Below, piece by piece: positions 44,464 to 54,861 of a stretch of 64,000 nucleotides of DNA; the first letter of the stretch is position 1; every line of letters starts with the position of its first letter. The position numbers were made by a program, and so were the translations under genes. Source of the stretch: Holophagales bacterium (GTDB lineage Bacteria; Acidobacteriota; Thermoanaerobaculia; Multivoradales; JAGPDF01); contig CP064972.1 of assembly GCA_016699405.1 (NCBI GenBank), forward strand, positions 2,945,501 through 3,009,500. Reading direction: 5' to 3'. The notes beneath the pieces are model-generated. The model was not told where the DNA came from. It did not search any database and was given only the letters and a program-made list of their open reading frames with translations.

Positions 44464-46172
44464 AGCGAACCGGTGCGCAGATGATCTGGGAGTGTCTCGT
44501 CCGCGAGGGCGTCGACACCGTCTTCGGCTACCCGGGCGGGACCATCCTGCCGACCTACGACGCGATGCTCGACTACCCGGTGCGTCACGTGCTGGTGCGC
44601 CACGAGCAGGGCGCGGCCCACGCCGCGGATGGCTATGCCCGTGCCAGCGGCCGGGTCGGCGTGGCGATCGCCACCTCCGGGCCGGGAGCGACGAACCTGG
44701 TCACCGGCATCGCCACGGCGATGCTCGACTCGATCCCGCTGGTCATCATCACCGGCCAGGTGCCGTCGTCGGTGCTCGGCACCGACGCCTTCCAGGAGGC
44801 CGACATCACCGGCATCACCATCCCGATCACCAAGCACAACGCCCTGGTGACGCGGGTCGAGGAGATCGTGCCGACGATCCTCGAGGCGTTCGCGATCGCC
44901 CGCAGCGGCCGGCCCGGCCCGGTGCACGTCGACATCTGCAAGGACGCGCAGCAGGCCACCGCCGAGCTCGTCTGGCCGCCACCCCGAGAGGTCGGGACGA
45001 CCTCTCCCGCGCGTGGGCCGCGGCGTTCCGACCTCAAGAAGGCGGCCGATCTGATCGCCGCGGCCGAGCGGCCGCTGGTGCTCGCCGGGCACGGCATCAT
45101 CGAGGCCGGCGCGTCGCGCGTCCTGCAGGAGCTCGCCGAGCGGACCCGGACGCCGGTGGCGCTGACGCTTCTCGGCCTCGGTGGCTTCCCGCGCAGTCAC
45201 CCGCTCTGTCTCGGGATGATGGGCATGCACGGCGAGGCGTACGTCAACCACGCGGTGCAGGAGGCCGACCTGCTGCTCGCCGTCGGCATGCGCTTCGACG
45301 ACCGGGTCACCGGCAAGCTCGCCAACTACGCGCGCGGGTCGAAGAAGATCCACGTCGAGCTCGACGCGTCGGAGATCGGCAAGAACGTGCCGGTCGACCT
45401 GGGGATCTGCGGCGACGCGCGCGAAGTGCTCGAAGCGCTCCTGGAGATCGTGCCGGACCAGGGCGCCGAGGCACACGCCGCCTGGCTCGCCACGATCGAA
45501 GCGCGGCGCGCCGAGACCCGTTCGCGCGACATCCTGCACCGCCCGAACGGCCAGCATCTCTTCGCGGCGCACGTCATCCACGACCTCTGGCGCACCACGG
45601 ACGGGGGCGCCGTGGTGGTCTCCGACGTCGGCCAGCACCAGATGTTCGAGGCCCAGTACTACCCGCACGAGAAGCCGCGGACACTGCTCACCTCGGGCGG
45701 CCTCGGCACCATGGGCTTCGCCCTGCCGGCGGCGATCGGCGCCAAGCTGGCGCGACCGGAGGCGGAGGTCTGGGTCGTCGCCGGCGACGGCGGCTTTCAG
45801 ATGACGCAGTGCGAGCTCGCCACGCTGATGCAGGAGCGGCTCGACGTGAAGATCGCCGTGATCGACAACGGATTCCTCGGCATGGTGCGACAGTGGCAGG
45901 AGTTCTTCTACGACCGGCGCTACGCGGCGACGCCGCTCCTGTCGCCCGACTTCGGCAAGCTGGCCGCGGCTTACGGCATTCCGTCGCAGCGCGTCGAGAC
46001 GCGTGCCGACGTCGGGCCGGCCGTCGAACGCGCACGGGCGACGAAGGGTCCGGTCCTGGTCCACTTCGTCGTCGAGGCGGAGGAGGCGGTCTACCCGATG
46101 GTGCCGGCCGGGGCCGACCTCGACGCGATGATCCGTCGCCCGCACGCCGGAGAGCCGGAGGTGGCCGCATGA
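44460..46172 (+). CDS. ilvB: Acetolactate synthase, large subunit
   Basis: A 570-residue ThDP-dependent enzyme that joins pyruvate to pyruvate or 2-oxobutanoate. Catalytic Glu49 lies in VRHEQGAAHAADGYARASG. The ThDP/Mg motif GDGGFQMTQCELATLMQERL followed by DN is near residue 440. The FAD-domain segment MGMHGEAYVNHAVQEADLLL is present, so this is the anabolic AHAS form. It overlaps ilvD upstream and the regulatory subunit gene downstream, both by 4 bases. Confidence 0.95.
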   Translation: MKRTGAQMIWECLVREGVDTVFGYPGGTILPTYDAMLDYPVRHVLVRHEQGAAHAADGYARASGRVGVAIATSGPGATNLVTGIATAMLDSIPLVIITGQVPSSVLGTDAFQEADITGITIPITKHNALVTRVEEIVPTILEAFAIARSGRPGPVHVDICKDAQQATAELVWPPPREVGTTSPARGPRRSDLKKAADLIAAAERPLVLAGHGIIEAGASRVLQELAERTRTPVALTLLGLGGFPRSHPLCLGMMGMHGEAYVNHAVQEADLLLAVGMRFDDRVTGKLANYARGSKKIHVELDASEIGKNVPVDLGICGDAREVLEALLEIVPDQGAEAHAAWLATIEARRAETRSRDILHRPNGQHLFAAHVIHDLWRTTDGGAVVVSDVGQHQMFEAQYYPHEKPRTLLTSGGLGTMGFALPAAIGAKLARPEAEVWVVAGDGGFQMTQCELATLMQERLDVKIAVIDNGFLGMVRQWQEFFYDRRYAATPLLSPDFGKLAAAYGIPSQRVETRADVGPAVERARATKGPVLVHFVVEAEEAVYPMVPAGADLDAMIRRPHAGEPEVAA

Positions 46173-46729
46173 GACACACCCTCGTCGCCCGAGTCCAGGA
46201 CCACCCCGGCGTGCTGGTGCGCGTCGTCTCGATGTTCCGCCGCCGGGCGTTCAACGTCGAGAGCCTGTCGGTCGGAGCCAGCGAGACCCCCGGCGTCTCG
46301 CGCATGACCTTCGTCGTCGACACCTCGCGCGTGCCGTCGCGCCTCGTCGAGGCGAATCTGCGCAAGCTCGTGCCGGTGCTCGACGTCAAGGACGTCACCC
46401 ACGTGCCGTCGGTGGTGCGCGAGCTGGCGCTGATCCGCGTCCGCTGCGGCGAGGGGGAACGCTCGCAGATCAACGACCTGATCTCGATCTTCCGCGCGCG
46501 CATCGTCGACGTGGCCGCCGATTCGGTGATCGTCGAAATCACCGGCGACGTCGAGAAGGTCGAGGGGCTCGTCGAGCTGCTGCGGCCGCGCGGCATCCTC
46601 GAGATGGTGCGCACCGGCAAGGTGGCGATGGCGCGCGGCGGTCACCGCGGGGCGAAGAGCGCTGCCGCCGACGAGGCTGAGAGCGAAGGGGAGTCCGAGG
46701 ACGAGACGGCCGCGCGAGCGGCGAGCTGA
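46169..46729 (+). CDS. ilvN: Acetolactate synthase, small regulatory subunit
   Basis: A 186-residue regulatory subunit. The amino-terminal ACT domain (HTLVARVQDHPGVLVRVVSM, FRRRAFNVESLSVG) binds the feedback inhibitor valine. A second domain covers about residues 80-160 (ELALIRVRCGEGERSQINDL). An acidic, low-complexity tail (AADEAESEGESEDETAA) is unusual. Translational overlap with ilvB supports stoichiometric production. It could equally be called ilvH. Confidence 0.92.
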   Translation: MRHTLVARVQDHPGVLVRVVSMFRRRAFNVESLSVGASETPGVSRMTFVVDTSRVPSRLVEANLRKLVPVLDVKDVTHVPSVVRELALIRVRCGEGERSQINDLISIFRARIVDVAADSVIVEITGDVEKVEGLVELLRPRGILEMVRTGKVAMARGGHRGAKSAAADEAESEGESEDETAARAAS

Positions 46730-46746
46730 GAGGAAGGAGAGGAGAG

Positions 46747-47826
<1,080 letters not shown>

Positions 47827-48013
47827 GCGAGATCACCGACCCGCGGCTTCGAATTCGAGCCTCGGCCGCCGGTCTGAGGCGCCGTTCCGACGAGCGAGAG
47901 CGAAGCGCTGACCGCCGAGCCGCAAAGCGGAGAATTGATTGCGGGCGGCGGTCGAGCTCGATCCCGCCGGACCGGAGGGCAGCGACCGGTGGAGGAAACG
48001 CTCCATCCGGTGG

Positions 48014-48409
48014 TCAGGCCATCAGGGCAAGGGGCAGGTCGGTGTGCCGGAAATCGTCGCCCTTGCAGAGGAGAGGCTCGCCGAGCACCCTGGCAAGAGC
48101 GTAGGAGAAACAGTCGCCGTAGTTCAGCCCGGCGCGGTGACGGCCCTTGCCGAATCGACTGAACGCCTCGCGGGCCTGCTCGGCCTGCTCGCGGTCCACC
48201 GCGACCAGCTCGATTTCCGCCCGCGCGACGAGGCGGTCGAGGTGCCGCAACCCGGCGGCGCCGAACCGGGCTTCGACCACGACGGAAGCCTCCACCCAAC
48301 TGGCAACCGAGAGCGAGCGCGACTCGGCGGCCTCGATTGCCTCGTTGAAAGAACGGCGTTCGGGCTCGTCTTGCAGGATCGCGAGCAACGCCGAAGTGTC
48401 GAGAACCAT
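48014..48409 (-). CDS. vapC: VapC-type PIN-domain ribonuclease toxin
   Basis: A 131-residue PIN-domain protein. The acidic catalytic residues are in place: Asp4 (MVLDTSALLAILQDEPE), Glu near 41 (WVEASVVVEAR), Asp near 98 (YGDCFSYALA) and Asp near 116 (KGDDFRHTD). VapC toxins cleave tRNA or rRNA when not held by the antitoxin. The ATG overlaps the antitoxin stop (TGATG at 48411-48407 on the minus strand), the usual coupling. Confidence 0.92.
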   Translation of the reverse strand: MVLDTSALLAILQDEPERRSFNEAIEAAESRSLSVASWVEASVVVEARFGAAGLRHLDRLVARAEIELVAVDREQAEQAREAFSRFGKGRHRAGLNYGDCFSYALARVLGEPLLCKGDDFRHTDLPLALMA

Positions 48410-48663
48410 CAACGAGGAGCTCCGAGGTCGTCGTAACCGAGGATCTCGTCGGCGGGCCGGTCGTCGAGCACGGGGAGCCGCGCGCAGCTCTCGGCGATCT
48501 CGTCGAGCTCGGTAGCCAGGCGGCGTTGAGATCGCTCCCGCCGCAGCCGCGCGAGCCGGTCCGCGAGCGCCCGGGTGACCGCCTCGGTCTTGGTCTCGCC
48601 GGTGAGGCGTGTGACCGCCGCGGCGAGTCTCTCTGCCTCGGGGTTGCGGATGTTGAGTGCCAT
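48409..48663 (-). CDS. vapB: VapB-type antitoxin
   Basis: An 84-residue protein whose amino terminus (MALNIRNPEAERLAAAVTRL) has the short strand of a DNA-binding PSK/VapB-type domain, followed by TGETKTEAVTRALADRLARL. The carboxy-terminal part, with RLPVLDDRPADEILGYDDLG, would wrap around the PIN domain. It is the first gene of the module and presumably represses its own promoter. Confidence 0.88.
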   Translation of the reverse strand: MALNIRNPEAERLAAAVTRLTGETKTEAVTRALADRLARLRRERSQRRLATELDEIAESCARLPVLDDRPADEILGYDDLGAPR

Positions 48664-48784
48664 GCGTGTAGCTCTCCAGCCTCTGATCGACAAGGTAACA
48701 CCGGTGGCCTGATGGGTGCAATCCGGGGAGCTCCGGCGGTTGCAGGTTCGCGGAATGCGCCTCAGCTGCGACCGGATCCGGGCT

Positions 48785-48860
48785 CACCACCACGAGATCG
48801 AGGAGGTCGGGGGCGGCTGCGCCGTGATGCTGCTTCTCGAAGCGGTCGTCGTCAACCCGG
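48785..48860 (+). pseudogene. Degenerate remnant resembling the 3' end of ilvC
   Basis: About 75 bases read HHEIEEVGGGC then AVMLLLEAVVVNP, against HHQIEEVGERLRAMMPF then LDAVVVTP in ilvC (47682-47755), with a 3-base deletion and several changes. The flanks do not match. Together with ilvC it brackets the vapBC module, so it may mark a duplication or insertion scar. Confidence 0.5.
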
Positions 48861-48865
48861 GTCTC

Positions 48866-51800
48866 CTACGGCGCGCAGGGGAAGCCGCGCACGACGTCGG
48901 TGGCGCCGACCGTCTGCGGGTAGGTGCCCGCCGGGTTGACGTAGGTGCGAACGTTGCCGTTGACGGTGTCCGTCACGGTGACTTCGAACGCCTGGTTGGT
49001 CAGCCCGCTGACGAAGACCCAATAGGAGCCGAAGGCGGAGCAGGCGTCGACCATCTTGACGCCCATCTCGAAGTTCGTCGGCTGGAAGAACCACCAGAAC
49101 GAGGACTGGTCGGAGGCGGCGCGCTGGCCGGCGAACGACATCACCGCGGCCGAACCGGCGGCGGCGGCCGTCGCCCAGTGCACCTCGACTCGGAAGCGTC
49201 CGGCCAGATGGCAGGCGGTGTCGGCGTCGGGGGTGCAGGCGTCGGTGGGCAGCTCGCCGGCAGCCGAGCGCAGGGCGAGGAGCCGCGCGCCGAGGGGATC
49301 GCTCGGGGCGGCGGCGAGCAGACGAGCCACCGCTTCGCGGTCCGCGGCGGGCTGCGGGGCCGTCGCACCCGACGGCGTGCAGTCGAACCCGCTCGTGCCG
49401 TCGGTGGCGCCGATGGTCTGCGGGTAGTTGCCGAGGGGATTCGAGTAGCTGCGAGTCTGGCCGGTGGCGACGTCGCGGATGTGGACGGTGTACGCCTGGT
49501 TGGTCAGTCCCGACACGAAGACCCAGAAGCTGTCGTTGAACGAGCAGGCGTCGACCATCTTGACGCCCATCTCGAAGTTGGCGTTGTCGAAGAAGTAGAA
49601 GAACACCGACTGGTTCGACTCGGCGCGCGCCCCGGCGAAGGTCATCACGCCGCCGTGCCCGCTGCCGCTCCCGGTGGTCCAGTCGACGTCGACCTGGAAT
49701 CGACCGTCGAGCAGGCAGGCAGCGTGGGCCGTCGGCACGCAGCTTCCCGGTCCGCCGCCGTCGCTGATCGTCACGTTGTGGGTCCCGGTGGCGGCCCCGC
49801 AGGCGCTGTTGCTCACCGAGACGGTCTTCGTCCCGGCGAAGCTCCAGGAGAGCGAGATGCTCGGCCCGTTCGTCTCGCCGGCCGGCAGGGCCCCGGAGGT
49901 GCTCCAGCTCCAGCCGGTGGCGGAGGGGGCGCAGTTCGTGGCCGTGGCCGTGAAGGTGAGGACCTGATCGGTCTGGCCCGAAGTGGGGCCGGAGACGGTG
50001 ATCGCCGGAACGACGGTCGAGCCGAGCCGGTCGTGCACGAAGACGTCGGACTGTCCGTTGAAGTCGCCGGTCACGAGATCGGCGGCCCACGAGTCGAAGA
50101 CGACGTAGCGCCCGTCCTCGGAGACGGTCGGCGTCGCCCAACTGCCGGCGGTCGACTGGGCGAGCGTGCCGGCGACCGAAACTCGGGTGGTCGATCCCGC
50201 CTGGCGGTCGCGCAGGAAGACGTCCCAGGAGTGGTTGGTGTCTCCCACCACGAGATTCTCGGCGCGGGAGGCGAAGGCGACGAAGCGCCCGTCCGCCGAC
50301 ACCGAGCCGTCGAGGCTGTCGTCGTTCGCCTCGGCCCCCGAGCTCGCCACCGAGACGCGCGTCGTCGTGCCGCTCTGCCGGTCGCGCAGGAAGACGTCGC
50401 GGGTGCCGTTGAAGTCGGAGGGATCGAGATTGGGGGCGTCGCTGTCGAAGACGACGAAGCGGCCGCCGCTCGAGATCGCGCGGGCGAAGCTGAAACCGGC
50501 AGCCTGACTGCCGGCGCTGTCGAGGGAGATTCGTTCGACCTGGCCGCTCACCAGGTCCTTGAGGTAGACGTCGTAGTAGTCGTCGTCGTCGGTCTGTCCG
50601 GCGATCAGGTTGCTCGCCCAGGAGGTGAAGACGACGTAGCGGCCGTCGCCGGAGATCACCGGGTCGAAGCTGTCGAGGTCGCCCGGGGTGCCGGCGCTGT
50701 CGGCCGAGACCAGTTGCGTCTGTCCGGTCTGGCGGTCGCGGACGAAGACGTCGACGACCCAGTTGGGCTCGCCGTCGACGAGATTCTCGGCCTCCGACTC
50801 GAAGGCGACGTAGCGGCCGTCGCTCGAGATCGAAGGCCGCGAGCTCGCCGCTTCCGCCTCTCCGCCGTCGTTGCCGATCGAGACTCGCGACGTCGTCCCG
50901 CTCTGGCGATCGCGCAGGAAGATGTCCGAGCTCTCGTTGAGGTCGCCCGCGACCAGATGGGTGGCGCTCGACGCGAAGGCGACGTAGCGGCCGTCGCCGC
51001 TGATCACCCCGTCGGTGCTGTCGGCATCGGCCTGTGCGCCGCCGCTGCCCAGGGAGACGCGCTCGGTCGTCTGGCTCTGACGATCGCGGACGAAGACGTC
51101 GGCGCTCGCGTTGGTGTCCCCGGCGACCAGATTCCCGGCGCTCGAGGTGAACACCACCCAGCGCCCCCCGACCGTCGCCTGGCGGGAGACGTGGCTCGCC
51201 CCGTCGGCGAGGACGAGCGCACCGGCCGGCGGCGCGACCGGCGTCGCCGGGATGCGGCTGATCGTACCGGCGAGGCGATCGCGCACGAAGATGTCGCTCT
51301 CCGCGTTGCGATCGCCGGCGACCAGGTTCGGCGCGAGCGACGCGAACGCGACGACCCGCCCGTCTCCCGAGATCGCCGGGTCGTAGCTCGGGCCGCGTCC
51401 GACCGCGCCGCCACCGTCGCTGGAGACGAGCGACGTCGCACCGCTCTGCCGATCGTGGACGAAGACGTCGTAGGTCGCGTTGGTGTCGCCATCCACCAGA
51501 TTGGCGAGGGCCGAGGGGTAGACGACGAAGCGGCCGTCGGGAGAGATCGACAGCCGCGCGAGCACGCCCGTGCCACCGCTCCCCTGACTGCCGTTCGAGC
51601 TCACCGAGACGCGGCTGGTCGCGCCGCTCTGGCGGTCGTGGACGAAGACGTCGACCGTCCCATTGGTGTCGCCGGCGACCAGGTTCGTCGCCAGGGAGAG
51701 GAAGGCGACGAAGCGGCCGTCGGCGGAGATCGCCGGGAAGCGACTGTAGGAATTGGCCTGCGCTCCGACGCTGTCGATCGAGACGCGCCAGGTGCTCCCG

Positions 51801-52591
51801 GTCGTGCGGTCGTGGACAAAGACGTCGTCGCGGCTGTTCGTGTCGCCGGCGACGAGGTTCGAGGCTGCGGAGAGGAACGCGACGTAGCGACCGTCGGCGG
51901 AGATGGCGGGGGAGTAGCTGGTGTCGTTGCCCGCCGCCCCGCCGGTCGCCACCGAAACCCGGGTGGTGGTTCCGCTCTGGCGATCGTGGACGAAGACGTC
52001 GGAGGTTCCGTTGGCGTCGCCGGCCACGAGATTGGTGGCGGTGGAGGAGAACGCGACATAGCGCCCGTCCCCGGACAGGGACGGCGATTCAGCGTAGGCG
52101 TTCGCCCCGTTGGCCTGCGTCCCCGAGCTGTCGACGGAGATTCGCGTCGTGCTGCCGGTGCCGAGGTTGCGCAGGAAGAGGTCGGACAGCTCGTTGCTGT
52201 CCCCGGCGACGAGATTCGTCGCCTCGGAGTAGAAGGCGACCCACTGCCCGTCCCCCGAGATGGCCGGGAAGGAGCTCGATCGATTCCCCTGCACGCCCCC
52301 GCTGTCGAGCGAGGCAATCTGGATGGCGCCGGTCTGGCGGTCGAAGACGAAGATGTCGGCCCGCTCGTTGGTGTCGTTGGCGGCGAGATTCGAAGCCTCC
52401 GAGCTGAAGACGACGTAGCGTCCGTCGGTCGAGATGCCGGTGGCGTCGCTGCGGCCCCCGATCCCCAGGGAAGGAGCGGCGGCCTGGGTGACGATTTCGG
52501 TGGCGGCGGGTCTCGCCGGCCCGGCGAGAAGCGCTCCGATGACGAACGCAACGGCGGCGAGCTCGTGAGAGCGTCGAGTGCGCAGGCCCAT
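48866..52591 (-). CDS. Secreted TolB-like 14-repeat propeller protein
   Basis: A 1241-residue exported protein. A signal peptide is followed by 14 repeats of about 58 residues of the form ISGDGRYVAFxSxAxNLVAGDxN then DVFVRDRQSGTTxRVS, enough for two seven-bladed propellers (about residues 35-850). Next comes a PKD/Ig-like domain (PTSGQTDQVLTFTATATNCA). Two copies of a Cys-containing repeat end the protein: ACLLDGRFQVDVDW... FEMGVKMVDACSFNDSFWVF, and ACHLAGRFRVEVHW... MVDACSAFGSYWVF. This repeat recurs at the carboxy terminus of many secreted proteins of one Acidobacteriota lineage, from memory. The Asp/Asn-rich loops may bind calcium. The long antisense frame is a codon-bias shadow. Confidence 0.85.
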   Translation of the reverse strand: MGLRTRRSHELAAVAFVIGALLAGPARPAATEIVTQAAAPSLGIGGRSDATGISTDGRYVVFSSEASNLAANDTNERADIFVFDRQTGAIQIASLDSGGVQGNRSSSFPAISGDGQWVAFYSEATNLVAGDSNELSDLFLRNLGTGSTTRISVDSSGTQANGANAYAESPSLSGDGRYVAFSSTATNLVAGDANGTSDVFVHDRQSGTTTRVSVATGGAAGNDTSYSPAISADGRYVAFLSAASNLVAGDTNSRDDVFVHDRTTGSTWRVSIDSVGAQANSYSRFPAISADGRFVAFLSLATNLVAGDTNGTVDVFVHDRQSGATSRVSVSSNGSQGSGGTGVLARLSISPDGRFVVYPSALANLVDGDTNATYDVFVHDRQSGATSLVSSDGGGAVGRGPSYDPAISGDGRVVAFASLAPNLVAGDRNAESDIFVRDRLAGTISRIPATPVAPPAGALVLADGASHVSRQATVGGRWVVFTSSAGNLVAGDTNASADVFVRDRQSQTTERVSLGSGGAQADADSTDGVISGDGRYVAFASSATHLVAGDLNESSDIFLRDRQSGTTSRVSIGNDGGEAEAASSRPSISSDGRYVAFESEAENLVDGEPNWVVDVFVRDRQTGQTQLVSADSAGTPGDLDSFDPVISGDGRYVVFTSWASNLIAGQTDDDDYYDVYLKDLVSGQVERISLDSAGSQAAGFSFARAISSGGRFVVFDSDAPNLDPSDFNGTRDVFLRDRQSGTTTRVSVASSGAEANDDSLDGSVSADGRFVAFASRAENLVVGDTNHSWDVFLRDRQAGSTTRVSVAGTLAQSTAGSWATPTVSEDGRYVVFDSWAADLVTGDFNGQSDVFVHDRLGSTVVPAITVSGPTSGQTDQVLTFTATATNCAPSATGWSWSTSGALPAGETNGPSISLSWSFAGTKTVSVSNSACGAATGTHNVTISDGGGPGSCVPTAHAACLLDGRFQVDVDWTTGSGSGHGGVMTFAGARAESNQSVFFYFFDNANFEMGVKMVDACSFNDSFWVFVSGLTNQAYTVHIRDVATGQTRSYSNPLGNYPQTIGATDGTSGFDCTPSGATAPQPAADREAVARLLAAAPSDPLGARLLALRSAAGELPTDACTPDADTACHLAGRFRVEVHWATAAAAGSAAVMSFAGQRAASDQSSFWWFFQPTNFEMGVKMVDACSAFGSYWVFVSGLTNQAFEVTVTDTVNGNVRTYVNPAGTYPQTVGATDVVRGFPCAP

Positions 52592-52673
52592 GGTCTCCCC
52601 TCGGTTTCCGGGTCGAGCGAGTCCGGAAGTGGCATTCTAGGCCGGAGGCGGGTACCGCGAGGAGTCGGCTCCG

Positions 52674-52808
52674 CTAGCGGTATTTCTCCTTGAGCGCCTT
52701 GCGCTTCTCCTTGCTGAGCGTGGCGGCGTAGGGGCAGTCCTTGCAGGTCTTCCCCTTGTCGTCCTTGTAGGCCTCGCAGCAGCCGAGCTTCTTTGCTTTC
52801 TTGCCCAT
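52674..52808 (-). CDS. Small lysine- and cysteine-rich protein, unknown function
   Basis: A 44-residue basic protein with four cysteines arranged GCCEAYKDDKGKTCKDCP (residues 9-26) and a Lys/Arg-rich helical tail (SKEKRKALKEKYR). The CC-x8-CxxC spacing suggests a bound metal. Similar short proteins with a CCxKYxxKGKxCKxCP-like core occur in other bacteria, from memory. It lies 47 bases downstream of ilvE on the same strand and could be co-transcribed. Confidence 0.6.
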   Translation of the reverse strand: MGKKAKKLGCCEAYKDDKGKTCKDCPYAATLSKEKRKALKEKYR

Positions 52809-52855
52809 GCCTGGGAGGGAGTCTAGCCCGCCTCCCAGGTTCCCGGGCGGGGGGG

Positions 52856-53815
52856 CTACGACGCTTCGCGCAGGCGGCGCCACGCCTCGGGGAGAGCCGC
52901 TCGTGTCGCCAGGGTCACCCAGTGGCGGTAGCGCGCGTCGTCGCCGCGCACCGCACGGCTGAAGACCTCCTGGATGCGACGGGTGACCGGACCGGTGCGC
53001 CCCTCGCCGATGGTGCGGAAGTCGATCTCGCGCAGGCCGACCACTTCGGCGGCGGTGCCACAGACGAAGACCTCGTCGGCGGCGTAGAGCTGGTCGCGCG
53101 ACACCGGGCTCTCGGCGACCTCGTAGCCGAGGTCGCGAGCGACGGTGATCAGGGCGTCGCGGGTGATCCCCTCGAGCACCGTGGCGCTGTCGGGGGTGAC
53201 GATGCGGCCCTTGCGCACCAGGAAGAGGTTCTCGCCGGTGCACTCGGCGACGAAGCCGAACGGGTCGAGCATGATCGCCTCTTCGAAGCCGAGCCGCACC
53301 GACTCGGTCTTGGCGAGCACGCTGTTGACGTAGTTGCCGGCGATCTTCGCCTTGGTCAGGGAGATGTTCGGGTGATGGCGGGTGAAGGAGGAGACGTTGG
53401 CGCGCACGCCGTGCTCGCGCGCCTCGGCGCCGAGGTAGGCGGCCCACTCCCAGGCGGCGATGCCGAGCCCCACCTCGCAGCGGTCGACGGTGAGGTTCCA
53501 GCCGCCGCTGGCGACGAAGAAGAGCGGCCGGATGTAGCAGGCCGCGAGCTCGTTGGCCGCCACCACGGCGAGCGACGCCTGGACGATCTCCTCCTCGTCG
53601 AACGGCAGCTCGCGCACGCCGAGCAGGTGCGCCGAGGCGACGAGGCGCTGGACGTGCTCGCGCAACCGGAAGACCCCCGGACCGTCGGGTGTCGCATAGG
53701 CGCGGATCCCCTCGAAGACCCCGGTGCCATAGTGGAGCGACGGCGTGAGGAAGTGGACGGTGGCGTTTTCGAACGGCACCAGCTCGCCGTTCATCCAGAC
53801 ATAGCGCGACGTCAT
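52856..53815 (-). CDS. ilvE: Branched-chain amino acid aminotransferase
   Basis: A 319-residue class IV PLP aminotransferase doing the last step to Leu, Ile and Val. VWMNGELVPFENATVHFLTP at the start and HYGTGVFEGIRAY are family features. The PLP lysine lies in LTKAKIAGNYVNSVLAK, and FVAECTGENLFLV and GITRDAL follow. It is the last gene of leuACDB-ilvE and overlaps leuB by 4 bases, so it is under the leu attenuator rather than the ilv one. Confidence 0.95.
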   Translation of the reverse strand: MTSRYVWMNGELVPFENATVHFLTPSLHYGTGVFEGIRAYATPDGPGVFRLREHVQRLVASAHLLGVRELPFDEEEIVQASLAVVAANELAACYIRPLFFVASGGWNLTVDRCEVGLGIAAWEWAAYLGAEAREHGVRANVSSFTRHHPNISLTKAKIAGNYVNSVLAKTESVRLGFEEAIMLDPFGFVAECTGENLFLVRKGRIVTPDSATVLEGITRDALITVARDLGYEVAESPVSRDQLYAADEVFVCGTAAEVVGLREIDFRTIGEGRTGPVTRRIQEVFSRAVRGDDARYRHWVTLATRAALPEAWRRLREAS

Positions 53816-54861
53816 CGGGGGACCTCCTGCGGGTGGGCGGGGCTGCGAGCGAGCCGTCTCTCGACGGCGTGGGCAAACTCTGCGGTGGTGGCGTTGCCGC
53901 CGAGGTCGGCGGTGCGTTCGTCGGCGAGCGCCTCGACCACGGCGCGCTCGAGGGCGCTGCCGAGATCGGGGCGTCCGAGACCGTGCGAGAGCATCAGCGC
54001 GACGGTGAGCAGAGCACCGGTGGGATTGGCGATGCCGTGCCCGGCCAGGTCGGGCGCCGAGCCGTGCACCGGCTCGAAGAGCCCCGGACCGTCGCCGAGC
54101 GAGGCCGAGGCCAGGAGGCCGATGCCGCCGGCGACGGCCGCCAGCTCGTCGGAAAGCACGTCGCCGAACAGGTTGTCGGCGAGCACGACGTCGAAGCGCT
54201 GCGGGGCAGCGATCAGCTCGAAGGAGGCGGCGTCGACGAAGCGGTGCTCGAGCTCGACCTCCGGATACTCGCGCGCCACCTCGATCACCGTGCGGCGCCA
54301 GAGCCGGCTTGCCGCGAGGACGTTCGCCTTGTCGATCGAGGTGACGCGGCGTCGCCGCCGGCGCGCCAGATCGAAGGCGACGCGCGCTACGCGGCGCGTC
54401 TGCTCGGCGGTCTGTCGCCAGGTGTCGAGCGCCTCCTGCTCGCCTTCGACGCGCGGCTCGCCGAAGTAGACGCCGCCGAGCAGGTCGCGGACCACGAGGA
54501 TGTCGGCGCCAGCGACGATCTCGCGCCGGAGCGGCACCGGCAGCCCGAGATCGCGGGCCGGCCGCAGGTTGGCGTAGACGTCGAGGCCGCGACGGAGAGC
54601 GAGCAGCCCCTGTTCCGGTCGCACCGTGCCGCCCTCCCACTTCGGACCGCCGATGGCGCCGAGGAAGACGGCGTCGCTCGCGCGGCAGAGGGCGAGCGTG
54701 GCGTCCGGCAGCGGCTCGCCGGTGGCGTCGATCGCGGCGCCGCCGACCGGCGCCTCGGTCGCGTCGAAAGCCAGCAGGCGCGAGAGGAAGGAGAGTGCGA
54801 CGGCGGTGACTTCGGGGCCGATGCCGTCGCCCGGGAGGACGGCGATCCGTGGACGGCTCAT
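53812..54861 (-). CDS. leuB: 3-Isopropylmalate dehydrogenase
   Basis: A 349-residue NAD-dependent enzyme oxidising and decarboxylating 3-isopropylmalate. IAVLPGDGIGPEVTA opens the protein. The substrate loop REIVAGADILVVRDLLGGVYFGEPR, catalytic Lys in SIDKANVLAASRLWR, and metal-binding Asp in DNLFGDVLSDELAAVAGGIG are all present, as is GSAPDLAGHGIANPTG for NAD. ATGA overlaps link it to leuD upstream and ilvE downstream. Confidence 0.95.
   Translation of the reverse strand: MSRPRIAVLPGDGIGPEVTAVALSFLSRLLAFDATEAPVGGAAIDATGEPLPDATLALCRASDAVFLGAIGGPKWEGGTVRPEQGLLALRRGLDVYANLRPARDLGLPVPLRREIVAGADILVVRDLLGGVYFGEPRVEGEQEALDTWRQTAEQTRRVARVAFDLARRRRRRVTSIDKANVLAASRLWRRTVIEVAREYPEVELEHRFVDAASFELIAAPQRFDVVLADNLFGDVLSDELAAVAGGIGLLASASLGDGPGLFEPVHGSAPDLAGHGIANPTGALLTVALMLSHGLGRPDLGSALERAVVEALADERTADLGGNATTAEFAHAVERRLARSPAHPQEVPR

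Noticed and set aside
47850..47880. GGCTTCGAATTCGAGCC after ilvC, resembling a T-arm of a tRNA
   Set aside because: No acceptor stem, anticodon arm or CCA end can be built around it; it is only a short palindrome.
48716..52693. A 1325-codon open frame on the plus strand opposite the propeller gene
   Set aside because: It is the regular mirror of a repetitive GC-rich gene: low-complexity Val/Gly/Ala/Asp-rich translation, no ribosome site, no domain.
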